Below, one piece after another: positions 5,729-11,618 of a DNA stretch of 21,358 bases. Source of the stretch: a virus; IMG/VR virus record IMGVR_UViG_3300044970_000709, positions 1-21,358 of that record. The stretch is one strand, 5' to 3'. The position numbers and the translations under genes are program-made. The notes below the pieces were generated by a model. The model saw only the letters and a list, made by a program, of their open reading frames with translations, did no database searches and was not told where the DNA came from. Position 1 is the first letter of the stretch; the number at the start of each line of letters is the position of its first letter.

Positions 5729-5953
5729 TCAGACCCGACGCACACGGCCAGTCTTGTTAGCAACGTTGGAGGAAGGCACACGATCGGCCTTACGCACCGT
5801 TTGAATAGCAGTGGTAGCAGCCGCAACAGTTGCGTTCAGTGCCACAGTAGTAGCAGAAGTAGCAATAGTGTTATCCAGTTCGTGCTTGTCGATCTGACCA
5901 GGGGCGGTAGAAATCGAACCGTAGGCGGAACCGCCAGCAGGAAGAGTAGCCAT
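5729..5953 (-). CDS. Hypothetical Ala/Thr-rich small protein, 74 aa
   Basis: The protein starts MATLPAGGSAYGSIS, has an Ala/Thr-rich helical middle (TVALNATVAAATTAIQTVRK) and a basic tail (KTGRVRRV). No membrane helix is evident because the Ala/Thr segment is not strongly hydrophobic. The ATG at 5953 is preceded by a CTTAAAAAG purine stretch. It lies 18 nt after the HNH gene and 5 nt before the 252-aa basic protein, in the packaging-gene block. A small structural protein is possible. No family recognised. Confidence 0.7.
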   Translation of the reverse strand: MATLPAGGSAYGSISTAPGQIDKHELDNTIATSATTVALNATVAAATTAIQTVRKADRVPSSNVANKTGRVRRV

Positions 5954-5971
5954 CTTTTTAAGAGATTGGGT

Positions 5972-6289
5972 TTACGTAGTTGTCCAAGAAAGAACCTTGG
6001 AAAAGTTTGAAAGGTCAAAGGAGTCCTGACTGACCCACCAAGAAAGCCAATGGGAACTACCTTTTGATTGATTACAGGACCTACAAGCAGGGACCACGTT
6101 ATGCGTTGTGTCATGACCACCGCGCATCTTAGGGTGAACGTGATCCAAGGTAAGATTATCGGAGGAGCCACAATAAGCACACTGGTTCTGCCAATGATCT
6201 TTGATGGCCTGTCTCCACATCCTCTTTGCTTCGCTGCTTGTCATGGCCCTTAGGAGGAAGAGGTATTCAGAAGGATCTTTGAGAGGCAT
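5972..6289 (-). CDS. HNH endonuclease, 105 aa
   Basis: A compact HNH nuclease with a zinc-binding treble-clef frame: CAYC (37-40), LTLDHVHP with Asp49/His50 as the first H of HNH, GGHD (57-60), Asn64 in HNVVPAC, and CRSC (69-72) followed by NQSKGS. All metal-binding cysteines and the catalytic histidine are present, so it should be active. The ATG at 6289 is chosen; a second ATG (residue 16) has an AAGG stretch close before it and may be the true start. It sits between small basic proteins and terL. HNH proteins beside terminases assist cutting in some phages, but free-standing homing nucleases are also common. The sequence alone does not decide. Confidence 0.92.
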   Translation of the reverse strand: MPLKDPSEYLFLLRAMTSSEAKRMWRQAIKDHWQNQCAYCGSSDNLTLDHVHPKMRGGHDTTHNVVPACRSCNQSKGSSHWLSWWVSQDSFDLSNFSKVLSWTTT

Positions 6290-6305
6290 GAGCCGCTACA
6301 GTGGT

Positions 6306-6458
6306 TTACTTCTTCTTTTTCTTAGGGAATCCGGCCTTCATGTTAGCGTAGGCCTTTGGAGAAATCGTGCTATTCTTTTTGGTTCGGCTGGTACCTGCTG
6401 CTTTACGCTTGTTGATATTAGCGTAGAGACCTGAGGGTTTGGAGTTGCCCTTGTTCAT
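6306..6458 (-). CDS. Tiny basic protein with LYANI motif, 50 aa
   Basis: The protein starts MNKGNSKPSGLYANINKRKA and ends AYANMKAGFPKKKKK. I recall many phage-encoded basic proteins with an LYANI(H/N)xKR core, function unknown. Lysine and arginine exceed a quarter of residues and no acidic residue is present, so nucleic-acid binding is likely. The ATG overlaps the previous gene's TGA as ATGA (6455-6458), so translation is probably coupled. Confidence 0.82.
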   Translation of the reverse strand: MNKGNSKPSGLYANINKRKAAGTSRTKKNSTISPKAYANMKAGFPKKKKK

Positions 6459-6721
6459 TTCTTTGTGGATTTACCATTGTGACCATTTCTAGCACGGTTC
6501 CGAGAAGGGCTTTCAAGAACCATGGTCCCCTTGCGTGTATGGGAAAGATCGGGGCCTCCCTTTCCCGCTAAGCCACGGCGCCTACGCTCTGACCACCGTT
6601 CTTCGGAGGCATTCTTGACCGTGGGCTTTTTATTCAGTTTGCGTTGATAGGCCGCTTTCTTGGCCGCTGCCTTTGGGTTGGCTGCGTAGTACTTAGCGGA
6701 CTTGCTCTTTGCCTGGGCCAT
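6455..6721 (-). CDS. Small basic protein with DLSHT motif, 88 aa
   Basis: The protein starts MAQAKSKSAKYYAANPKAAA, continues with a Lys/Arg-rich helix and ends with GGPDLSHTRKGTMVLESPSR then NRARNG. The K-YY-x-x-NP start and the (D)xSHT-x-x-G-x-x-V-x-E...NRARN tail are a pairing I recall from many cyanophage and other phage proteins without known function. The frame extends upstream to 6808, but that part overlaps the membrane-protein gene; starting at 6721 restores the usual N-terminus and leaves a 29-nt overlap. Strong positive charge suggests DNA or RNA binding, and its place between the terminase subunits suggests a role in packaging or in the filled head. Both roles are inference. Confidence 0.82.
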   Translation of the reverse strand: MAQAKSKSAKYYAANPKAAAKKAAYQRKLNKKPTVKNASEERWSERRRRGLAGKGGPDLSHTRKGTMVLESPSRNRARNGHNGKSTKK

Positions 6722-6896
6722 CTTTAAAATAAACGAAGTTTTCCAGGCGTTCGATACGCTGATTGCTGAGTCCAACCTGATGAACAAGAACATCGACCGA
6801 CTTAGCAATGTTATGAAGCGTTAAAAGGTGCCAACCAAACAATCCAAGAATAGCTGCTGCTACCGCGTTACGGATAGTTTCATTATCGGATGACAC
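6693..6896 (-). CDS. Small single-span membrane protein, Rz/holin-like position, 67 aa
   Basis: A GTG start at 6896 is supported by GGAGG on the transcript about 9 nt upstream, inside the end of the small-terminase gene (14-nt overlap). Residues 8-27 form a likely membrane helix (IRNAVAAAILGLFGWHLLTL), followed by an amphipathic region (HQVGLSNQRIERLENFVYF) that could form a short coiled coil. In T7 the 18.5/18.7 (Rz/Rz1) genes lie at exactly this place between genes 18 and 19. The membrane-anchor-plus-coil design fits an inner-membrane spanin, though 67 aa is short for Rz. A holin or antiholin is the alternative. Confidence 0.78.
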   Translation of the reverse strand: MSSDNETIRNAVAAAILGLFGWHLLTLHNIAKSVDVLVHQVGLSNQRIERLENFVYFKDGPGKEQVR

Positions 6897-7113
6897 GTTC
6901 CACGTCCTCCAACTCTAAATCAGGAAGGCTGGCAAATAGTTCAGCAAGAGGTGAACCCGAAATGGGAACGCCGGTAATGTTATTCTTGGCAAGCCAATCA
7001 CAAGCCGCCTTAAGATCTTGAGTGGTGGCAAGGCCGCTTTCAATGCGACCAATCAGTTCCTTTGTGACAAGACCGTGAAGCTCGTTGAACTGATCTTCAG
7101 TAGCTCTGGCCAT
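6883..7113 (-). CDS. terS: Terminase small subunit (T7 gp18-like)
   Basis: The 76-aa protein starts MARATEDQFNELHGLVTKEL, continues IGRIESGLATTQDLKAAC and ends LPDLELEDVERVIR. Length and helical layout match the small DNA-maturase subunits of T7-like podoviruses, which recognise viral DNA and load the motor. The pattern RA-TE-x-Q-F...L-x-RI-x-SG-x-A-(T)-x-x-DL-x-A-A-x-x-WL is one I recognise from cyanopodovirus TerS. The position, two to three genes beyond the lysis block and ahead of terL, fits T7 gene 18. It starts 2 nt after the 58-aa gene's stop, so coupled translation is likely. Confidence 0.85.
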   Translation of the reverse strand: MARATEDQFNELHGLVTKELIGRIESGLATTQDLKAACDWLAKNNITGVPISGSPLAELFASLPDLELEDVERVIR

Positions 7114-7115
7114 AA

Positions 7116-7292
7116 TTACGGTTTATCCTCAACAAGAAGGCCTTCGTAGATGGGGTAATCGGAGGTAAGAACTACAACCGTTTTGACCCAGCCAATGCTA
7201 GAATAAATCCAAGTAGCTTTGTTAGCCGTAAATGTTTGGCCAATCGTAGGCGCGGGGCTAGTAGGAAAAACTGGATAAACAGGGTGTGACAT
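7116..7292 (-). CDS. Small hypothetical protein, possible virion component, 58 aa
   Basis: The protein starts MSHPVYPVFPTSPAPTIGQT, has an aromatic beta-like middle (ATWIYSSIGWVKTVVVL) and ends YEGLLVEDKP. I chose the ATG at 7292 because GAGG lies about 8 nt upstream on the transcript. A longer frame from a GTG at 7322 would add ten residues but lacks a spaced Shine-Dalgarno. The W-I-Y...G-W pattern resembles small phage structural proteins with a tail-associated beta-domain, which would fit its neighbours, but no family is assigned. Its ATG overlaps the stop of a 27-codon frame as TAATG. Confidence 0.68.
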   Translation of the reverse strand: MSHPVYPVFPTSPAPTIGQTFTANKATWIYSSIGWVKTVVVLTSDYPIYEGLLVEDKP

Positions 7293-7375
7293 TAAATGTT
7301 CCTCAACCAAATCATTGGACACCTTAGCAAAACATAACCAGCTGTAGTACTGCCGTTAGTTGTAAAAGATGTCAT
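7292..7375 (-). CDS. Possible micro-gene, 27 aa
   Basis: A 27-codon frame starts MTSFTTNGSTTAGYVLLRCP and ends IWLRNI. It begins 4 nt after the stop of the 246-aa gene and ends in a TAATG overlap with the next gene, copying the junction style of this operon. The first half is Ser/Thr/Gly-rich, like the start of the small virion proteins here. It may be a real peptide, a coupling leader, or the decayed start of a longer gene. Confidence 0.35.
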   Translation of the reverse strand: MTSFTTNGSTTAGYVLLRCPMIWLRNI

Positions 7376-7379
7376 TTAA

Positions 7380-8120
7380 TTATGCCCAAGGTCCAACAGA
7401 AGTGGTTGCACCCGAGGTACTAATTGGCCAAATATAAAATTCCGAACCAGTAAGTGTCGAGTATGCACCACCAGGCGCAGCACTGAGTCGATATTGTGGA
7501 ATTAATGTGCCACCAGTATTAACACTTATGGTACCTCTGACCAAAACTACAAGAGTGCTGTTTGCAGTTGTGATGCTACCGGTCAGGATTACGTTGCCAG
7601 TTGTTGTTTGATAAGCAATAACGGGCGTAAATCCTGTTCCTGTTCCAGCTCCACCAGATGTACCAGCAGTATCATAGCGTACACCGTTTGCCAAATAACT
7701 TATGTTATTTGTTGTTGCAGTTCCACCAAATAAAACACCTATGTTATGAGATGTAGTGCCTGCTGTTTTTTGAAGAATATAACAACCTTCAAAGGCATAA
7801 ACAGTACTTGCCGCTACCGTTACACCAACACCTAGCAGAGACTGATCGCTCGTGGAGCTTGCCCCGGCAAGGCTGCTATTCAGCCGATAGAACATCATCG
7901 AAGGTGACACACCACGGCTGACTGGTGTTGTGTAAAGCACCTTGCCGTCAAACTCGACAGCGCCGGCTGCTGCCGTTGTTAGGTTGGTGCCGGATTGAAG
8001 AGTTAAAGGGGAATTAGTTGTAGTACCTGGGGCCAGCGTCAGGTTGCTAGTGAGCGTACCCCCACTAAACGTACCACTATCATCAAATGTCCCTGTAAAG
8101 GGATTAAATGCGTATGCCAT
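7380..8120 (-). CDS. Putative virion appendage protein, 246 aa
   Basis: The protein starts MAYAFNPFTGTFDD, then has repeated beta-strand-like units (GGTLTSNLTLAPGTTT, SPLTLQSGTNLTTAAAGAVE followed by FDGKVLYTTP), and a Gly/Thr/Ser-rich body ending in an aromatic strand segment (EFYIWPISTSG) and PWA. The LTL-x-x-G-T-T-T-x-x-PL-x-L-x-x-GTNLT-x-x-x-AGA-x-EFDG element is one I recall from phage tail-fibre and head-fibre proteins. No catalytic motif or membrane helix is seen. An AAGAG site lies about 9 nt before the ATG. Its place between endolysin and terminase genes fits an accessory tail or head fibre; which one is not clear. Confidence 0.8.
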   Translation of the reverse strand: MAYAFNPFTGTFDDSGTFSGGTLTSNLTLAPGTTTNSPLTLQSGTNLTTAAAGAVEFDGKVLYTTPVSRGVSPSMMFYRLNSSLAGASSTSDQSLLGVGVTVAASTVYAFEGCYILQKTAGTTSHNIGVLFGGTATTNNISYLANGVRYDTAGTSGGAGTGTGFTPVIAYQTTTGNVILTGSITTANSTLVVLVRGTISVNTGGTLIPQYRLSAAPGGAYSTLTGSEFYIWPISTSGATTSVGPWA

Positions 8121-8124
8121 TAGT

Positions 8125-8373
8125 TTAACTCTTGGTAACGCTTGTCAAAATACTACCACTATAAGCAAGTGTTAGTGTTGCTACGGTCGTACCACCAGCA
8201 CCGCCAGTTTTGTAAACCACTCCGGTCAAATTACTACCAGTATAACTCAAAGAAATGTAGTCATACTTGGGAATTTCAAAGCCAGTGACAGTTGGAATAG
8301 GATTAGTAGATGCGTTTGCAATTTCTACATAATCCAAAGAGTAGGCACCCGAAGGTGGCGTAAGTACAGTCAT
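8125..8373 (-). CDS. Small putative virion protein, 82 aa
   Basis: The protein starts MTVLTPPSGAYSLDYVEIA, has a beta-rich middle (FEIPKYDYISLSYTGSNLTG) and ends ATLTLAYSGSILTSVTKS. The closing ATLTLAYSGS-x-LTSV pattern is one I recall from small tail-associated proteins of several podoviruses, function unknown. The ATG overlaps the endolysin stop as ATGA (8370-8373), and the next gene follows after 4 nt. It is probably a structural or fibre-attachment protein co-translated with the 246-aa protein. Confidence 0.75.
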   Translation of the reverse strand: MTVLTPPSGAYSLDYVEIANASTNPIPTVTGFEIPKYDYISLSYTGSNLTGVVYKTGGAGGTTVATLTLAYSGSILTSVTKS

Positions 8374-9338
8374 TTGTAATTCTCCTGAATGAGCTTAATT
8401 AGTTTAGAAGGATAGCTTGGATCCGTAGCATACCCTTCTTGTTGAAGCAATCGACAGCATTCCTCAGCAGAAGTGGCACGATTGACACCCTCATACCCCT
8501 TATAATCGTCGTACCAAAGGGAAATCAGGTGTTGAATGCACTCTTCAGGGGTGTTGTAATCCTTAAAGGTGTCTTTAATGGTAACCCACTTGCCGTTAAG
8601 GAACTCTTTTGTTTCTGTTGTAGTCCCAGGACTGCCTTTAATGCCAAAGAAGTTGTTTTTTCCAGAAGTATGCTTACCGTAACCGGACTCAAGAGCCCAT
8701 TGAGCAGCAACAACCTCGGGAAACTTAACACCATTTGCCTTGGCAACGGTCATGACACCATTCCAAGAGTTATCAAAGGCTGATTTAGGTTTAACAGAAC
8801 GGAAGGTCATGTACCATCCACTGCCACTGCCCTCCACCATCCACCGTTTTGACCAGTTCTTCCAGGTATAGGCCACGTTTTTACCACCAACACCTGGCTG
8901 TGGATAGCCTCCATTGGCGTTATCCATCTCACCATAGGGGTCGTGGCAGATTACGTGGGTATTGGTAATACCAATCACCAGAACCCAGTGTCCACCCCCT
9001 TTTGGAGCGTAGGCTGGGCCCTTATGAAGCACACCACAGGCAACAGGATAGCCTGCTTCAAGCTCCTTTTCAAGGGTTGTGCGGGTTCCATTCTTAAAGA
9101 AGGAAGCACGTACCCCATACTCAAGTGCTGCCCGTGTGTGGGAAGTGAATTGGGTGGTATCTCCGTACCTAAGAACAGTACGGAGGTAATCATCATCTGC
9201 GTTAGAACCCTTAAGGGCATCAGGAAGCAGATATTTGATGGCCATCGCACATGTCGATGAAAAACACATGCGATCGCCGTGGGTGGTCTGGCTATCGAGC
9301 TGAGGATAATACTGCTTTACTGGCAGTAGGCTGTTCAC
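8370..9338 (-). CDS. Two-domain endolysin: C39-like peptidase plus glucosaminidase
   Basis: Endolysins cut peptidoglycan for lysis. The N-terminal half (1-165) looks like a papain-fold C39-type amidase/peptidase: catalytic Cys25 in GDRMCFSSTCAMA, His107 in GGGHWVLVIG and Asp123 in CHDPYGE. The C-terminal half (165-322) looks like a GH73-type N-acetylglucosaminidase: WALESGYGKHTSGKNNFFGI with probable catalytic Glu197, then the typical F-x-x-Y-x-(T/S)-x-x-E-x-(I)-x-x-(L/I) segment and YATDPSYPSKLIKLI. No signal peptide is present, so it needs a holin. The GTG start at 9338 overlaps the stop of the upstream membrane protein (GTGA at 9335-9338). Length 322 aa. Confidence 0.9.
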   Translation of the reverse strand: MNSLLPVKQYYPQLDSQTTHGDRMCFSSTCAMAIKYLLPDALKGSNADDDYLRTVLRYGDTTQFTSHTRAALEYGVRASFFKNGTRTTLEKELEAGYPVACGVLHKGPAYAPKGGGHWVLVIGITNTHVICHDPYGEMDNANGGYPQPGVGGKNVAYTWKNWSKRWMVEGSGSGWYMTFRSVKPKSAFDNSWNGVMTVAKANGVKFPEVVAAQWALESGYGKHTSGKNNFFGIKGSPGTTTETKEFLNGKWVTIKDTFKDYNTPEECIQHLISLWYDDYKGYEGVNRATSAEECCRLLQQEGYATDPSYPSKLIKLIQENYK

Positions 9339-9559
9339 AGCCGATCAATCTCCTTTTGAATTTCCTGGATCTTATCCTTAAGAGCACGAACGGTGTCGTC
9401 TTCTTTGCGAAAAAGTTTTACCTGCTGAATGATACCCTGAATCACTTGGACAATGTTGTTGCCCTTGATTGGAAGATAGGGAACAAGCTCGTCAAAGATA
9501 AACAGTACCAAAAAGGAAGCTGCCTCATAGGACAGCTTAATGCCAAAGAGAGTAATCAT
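9335..9559 (-). CDS. Holin candidate, small membrane protein, 74 aa
   Basis: The N-terminal third is hydrophobic (FGIKLSYEAASFLVLFIFDE, then LVPYLPIKG) and could form one membrane helix or a re-entrant hairpin. The rest is amphipathic helix and a charged coil (DDTVRALKDKIQEIQKEIDR). It sits directly upstream of the endolysin with a GTGA overlap, at the site of T7 gene 17.5 (holin) after the tail genes. Size, charge pattern (charged C-terminus) and coupling to the endolysin favour a holin, but the Asp-Glu inside the hydrophobic stretch is unusual. I recall similar ASFL-x-LF-x-FDE-x-x-PYLP-IK proteins in cyanophages listed only as hypothetical. Confidence 0.75.
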   Translation of the reverse strand: MITLFGIKLSYEAASFLVLFIFDELVPYLPIKGNNIVQVIQGIIQQVKLFRKEDDTVRALKDKIQEIQKEIDRL

Positions 9560-9711
9560 TTCTTTGATTTGCGATTGGAACGACGCTGCTCAGATAAAGC
9601 AATGGCCGTAGCCTGAGCACGAGAAGTTACCTTAGGACCCTTTTTGGATCCGCTGTGAAGGGTGCCTCGCTTGAATTCACCCATCACTTTTTTAACTTTG
9701 TTTGTTTTCAT
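9556..9711 (-). CDS. Small basic conserved phage protein (DUF6496-like), 51 aa
   Basis: The protein starts MKTNKVKKVMGEFKRGTLHS and continues GSKKGPKVTSRAQATAIALS then EQRR. The KVM-x-EFK-x-G-x-LHSGS-x-x-G-x-KVTSR-x-QA-x-AIALSE pattern is a recognisable small family found in phages and bacteria, DUF6496 as I recall, of unknown function. Strong positive charge suggests nucleic-acid binding. Both ends are ATGA overlaps: the start with the 43-aa gene (9708-9711) and the stop with the holin candidate (9556-9559). Confidence 0.85.
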   Translation of the reverse strand: MKTNKVKKVMGEFKRGTLHSGSKKGPKVTSRAQATAIALSEQRRSNRKSKK

Positions 9712-9839
9712 CGGCCTTGGCCACGAGTTTGTTTTCTGCCATGATTGGGAAGGGACCGTTGCCCCTGGCCCTGCCTAGTACGTTTCGGAGGACCGGGAAC
9801 GTGGGTCACCTTATTCATGGCGCCTTTTGGTTTAGCCAT
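9708..9839 (-). CDS. Tiny Arg/Gln/Gly-rich basic protein, 43 aa
   Basis: The protein starts MAKPKGAMNKVTHVPGPPKR and ends with a Gln/Gly/Arg-rich tail (RTRQGQGQRS, KQTRGQGR). It contains no acidic residue, so it probably binds nucleic acid or is disordered. The ATG overlaps the tailspike stop as TAATG (9841-9837) and its TGA overlaps the next ATG. Both junctions match the operon pattern, which supports real translation. Function unknown. Confidence 0.72.
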   Translation of the reverse strand: MAKPKGAMNKVTHVPGPPKRTRQGQGQRSLPNHGRKQTRGQGR

Positions 9840-11605
9840 TAGCTAAAAGAGGTAATCTGCGATTCGAGAGTTTCAATTCGTTGAACTGCTTCTTGCAATG
9901 CTGCAGTAAGCAATGGCACTAACTTTGCCTGGTCGATGCTTTGGTAAGCAGGGTTTCCATCAGTATCTACTGCATCTTTGCTGCCTGTAGCACATTCAGG
10001 AACAATGGTCTGGATTTCATGAGCAAGAAAACCATCAACTTCTTTATCTGGATCAGAAATAAAATTAAACCGACTTGGTTTAAGTTGCTGCAAGCGTGAA
10101 ACAGCATTTGCCAATGGCTTTACATTTTCTTTCAGTCGGTAATCAGAAATGGAACCATATGTGGTGCCTGTTGTGCTTACATCTATTTGACCAACTGCCA
10201 AACCATTTCTATTGAAAACAAACAAAGCACCATTGCTTGCAGTTCTGTTGAAATATCCGCAAGGGTTTGCATTTCCAGCTGCTAGAATCTGACTGGTATT
10301 AACATCTAAGCATAAGCCTTTGGCAGCTGTAGCAGCAAAAGCGTTCCCACTAGAGCTATAGGTGCCAATTAAAATATTGCCATTAGGTGGATTATGCTGA
10401 ATAGATGCCCCAAAAAACGTTTGCCCCAGCTTAATTTCTGTCTGGCTAATAAGAAAGTTGCAGTCGCTAGACACAGGGGAGTTGGTTGATGCAAATGGAG
10501 TCTGGCAACCACCAACGGCTGTAATAGTAGTGGAATTGAGGTAAAGATTTGCTGTACTCTGGTTTGGAGCCTTTACAGCAACATTGTTAATCGAGGGAAC
10601 ATCTCCGGTTTTGACCCTAATAAAAGAGCCAATAACGCTTACAATCCGTGCGTTTCCGTTGTCCAGAAGAATGGTACCTTTATCGCTGGCATAAGCCATG
10701 TACCAATCGACATAACTACTTTGCAGCAGATCAGTTACCTTTAATGCTTGCTTATAAAATTCAATATGGGACTGGAAGTGTAATCCATCACCAGTGTCAA
10801 CAAGAAATGCTGGAACTGCAGCAGCATCTGTTGCATAATTAAAGGAACCAACATAGCAAGAATAGAAGCTGGTAGTTGCCGTACCTAAAAGGCGTACAGC
10901 ATGTAAATCTGTCTTTTGAGAAAAGAAAACACACTTTTGGAATTCGGTGCAAGTTGCGGTATCTACACCACCTTCAACACCATAAATTGGTGGAAATGTA
11001 GCATTGACGGATTTGACTGCCATAACACATGTGTCGGCCACAAATGTTACATTGTCAAACAACGACAATTCCAAAGAACGCATATAAACTGCAACCCGAC
11101 CAATGCCACCATTGATAGCCGGAGATGGTGTTCCAACCACGCCTACTTCGATATTGACATTTCGAACAATATTGCGAAAGGTTGTGGTTCCGTTTGGATC
11201 AGTTGTGCGGTTATAATAAAGTCCTACCTTTGCCGTAGCTGATACAAGTTGAAGGTTCTCAATTCGAGTCCAATTAGAGCCAGAGCAGTCAACGATGTAA
11301 GTGGTTGACTCTGAGAGTATTCGTGTTCCAATTGTATCTTCTCCAATTAAAGCCCTCCACCCATTTGTAAAATTGAGACAAGTTGTAACTCGGTAGGTAC
11401 CTTTTGGGAAATAGACTTGTGCAACAACTGATGAGTTAATAGCTGCTTGAATCGCAGCCGTATCATCCGCCACCCCATCCCCAACGGCCCCAAAATCCTT
11501 AACGGATACAACGTCCCTGAGCTTATTCTCAACGGTCCTCTGGACACCTCCAGCCCCCGAAGGGGTGAAGGCGCCAAGGTCGGAGATGTTTCGTGTTTTT
11601 GTCAT
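9839..11605 (-). CDS. Second tailspike: beta-helix plus S74 self-cleaving chaperone
   Basis: The protein has a short N-terminal linker (MTKTRNISDLGAF), a pectate-lyase-3 beta-helix entry motif VSVKDFGAVGDGVADD (about 33-48), a long right-handed beta-helix-like body, and a C-terminal Peptidase_S74 intramolecular chaperone (487-588). The S74 signature SDYRLKENV is intact with the nucleophile Ser487, followed by DGFLAHEIQTIVPE and a closing coiled coil (LTAALQEAVQRIETLESQI). After trimer folding the last 102 residues should be cut off. It lacks the T7 gp17-type anchor of the first fibre, so it must attach through another protein. The ATG at 11605 follows an AT-rich spacer of 13 nt without Shine-Dalgarno. 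588 aa. Confidence 0.92.
   Translation of the reverse strand: MTKTRNISDLGAFTPSGAGGVQRTVENKLRDVVSVKDFGAVGDGVADDTAAIQAAINSSVVAQVYFPKGTYRVTTCLNFTNGWRALIGEDTIGTRILSESTTYIVDCSGSNWTRIENLQLVSATAKVGLYYNRTTDPNGTTTFRNIVRNVNIEVGVVGTPSPAINGGIGRVAVYMRSLELSLFDNVTFVADTCVMAVKSVNATFPPIYGVEGGVDTATCTEFQKCVFFSQKTDLHAVRLLGTATTSFYSCYVGSFNYATDAAAVPAFLVDTGDGLHFQSHIEFYKQALKVTDLLQSSYVDWYMAYASDKGTILLDNGNARIVSVIGSFIRVKTGDVPSINNVAVKAPNQSTANLYLNSTTITAVGGCQTPFASTNSPVSSDCNFLISQTEIKLGQTFFGASIQHNPPNGNILIGTYSSSGNAFAATAAKGLCLDVNTSQILAAGNANPCGYFNRTASNGALFVFNRNGLAVGQIDVSTTGTTYGSISDYRLKENVKPLANAVSRLQQLKPSRFNFISDPDKEVDGFLAHEIQTIVPECATGSKDAVDTDGNPAYQSIDQAKLVPLLTAALQEAVQRIETLESQITSFS
11475..11504. repeat. Tailspike hinge repeat, copy B
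   Basis: This 30-nt segment matches 13207-13236 at 28 of 30 positions and encodes the DFGAVGDG entry of the beta-helix. Weaker similarity continues on both sides for roughly 90 nt. Confidence 0.7.
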
Positions 11606-11618
11606 AGTAATTTAAATA

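Noticed and set aside
5097-5804. 235-codon plus-strand frame opposite the basic 252-aa protein
   Set aside because: Its Thr/Leu/Ser/Gly/His-rich sequence is the complement of Ala/Arg/Lys/Gly-rich codons; no independent support.
6722-6808. 29-residue extension of the 88-aa basic protein
   Set aside because: It lies over the membrane-protein gene in another frame and is unlike the family start, which begins at MAQAKSKSAKYY.
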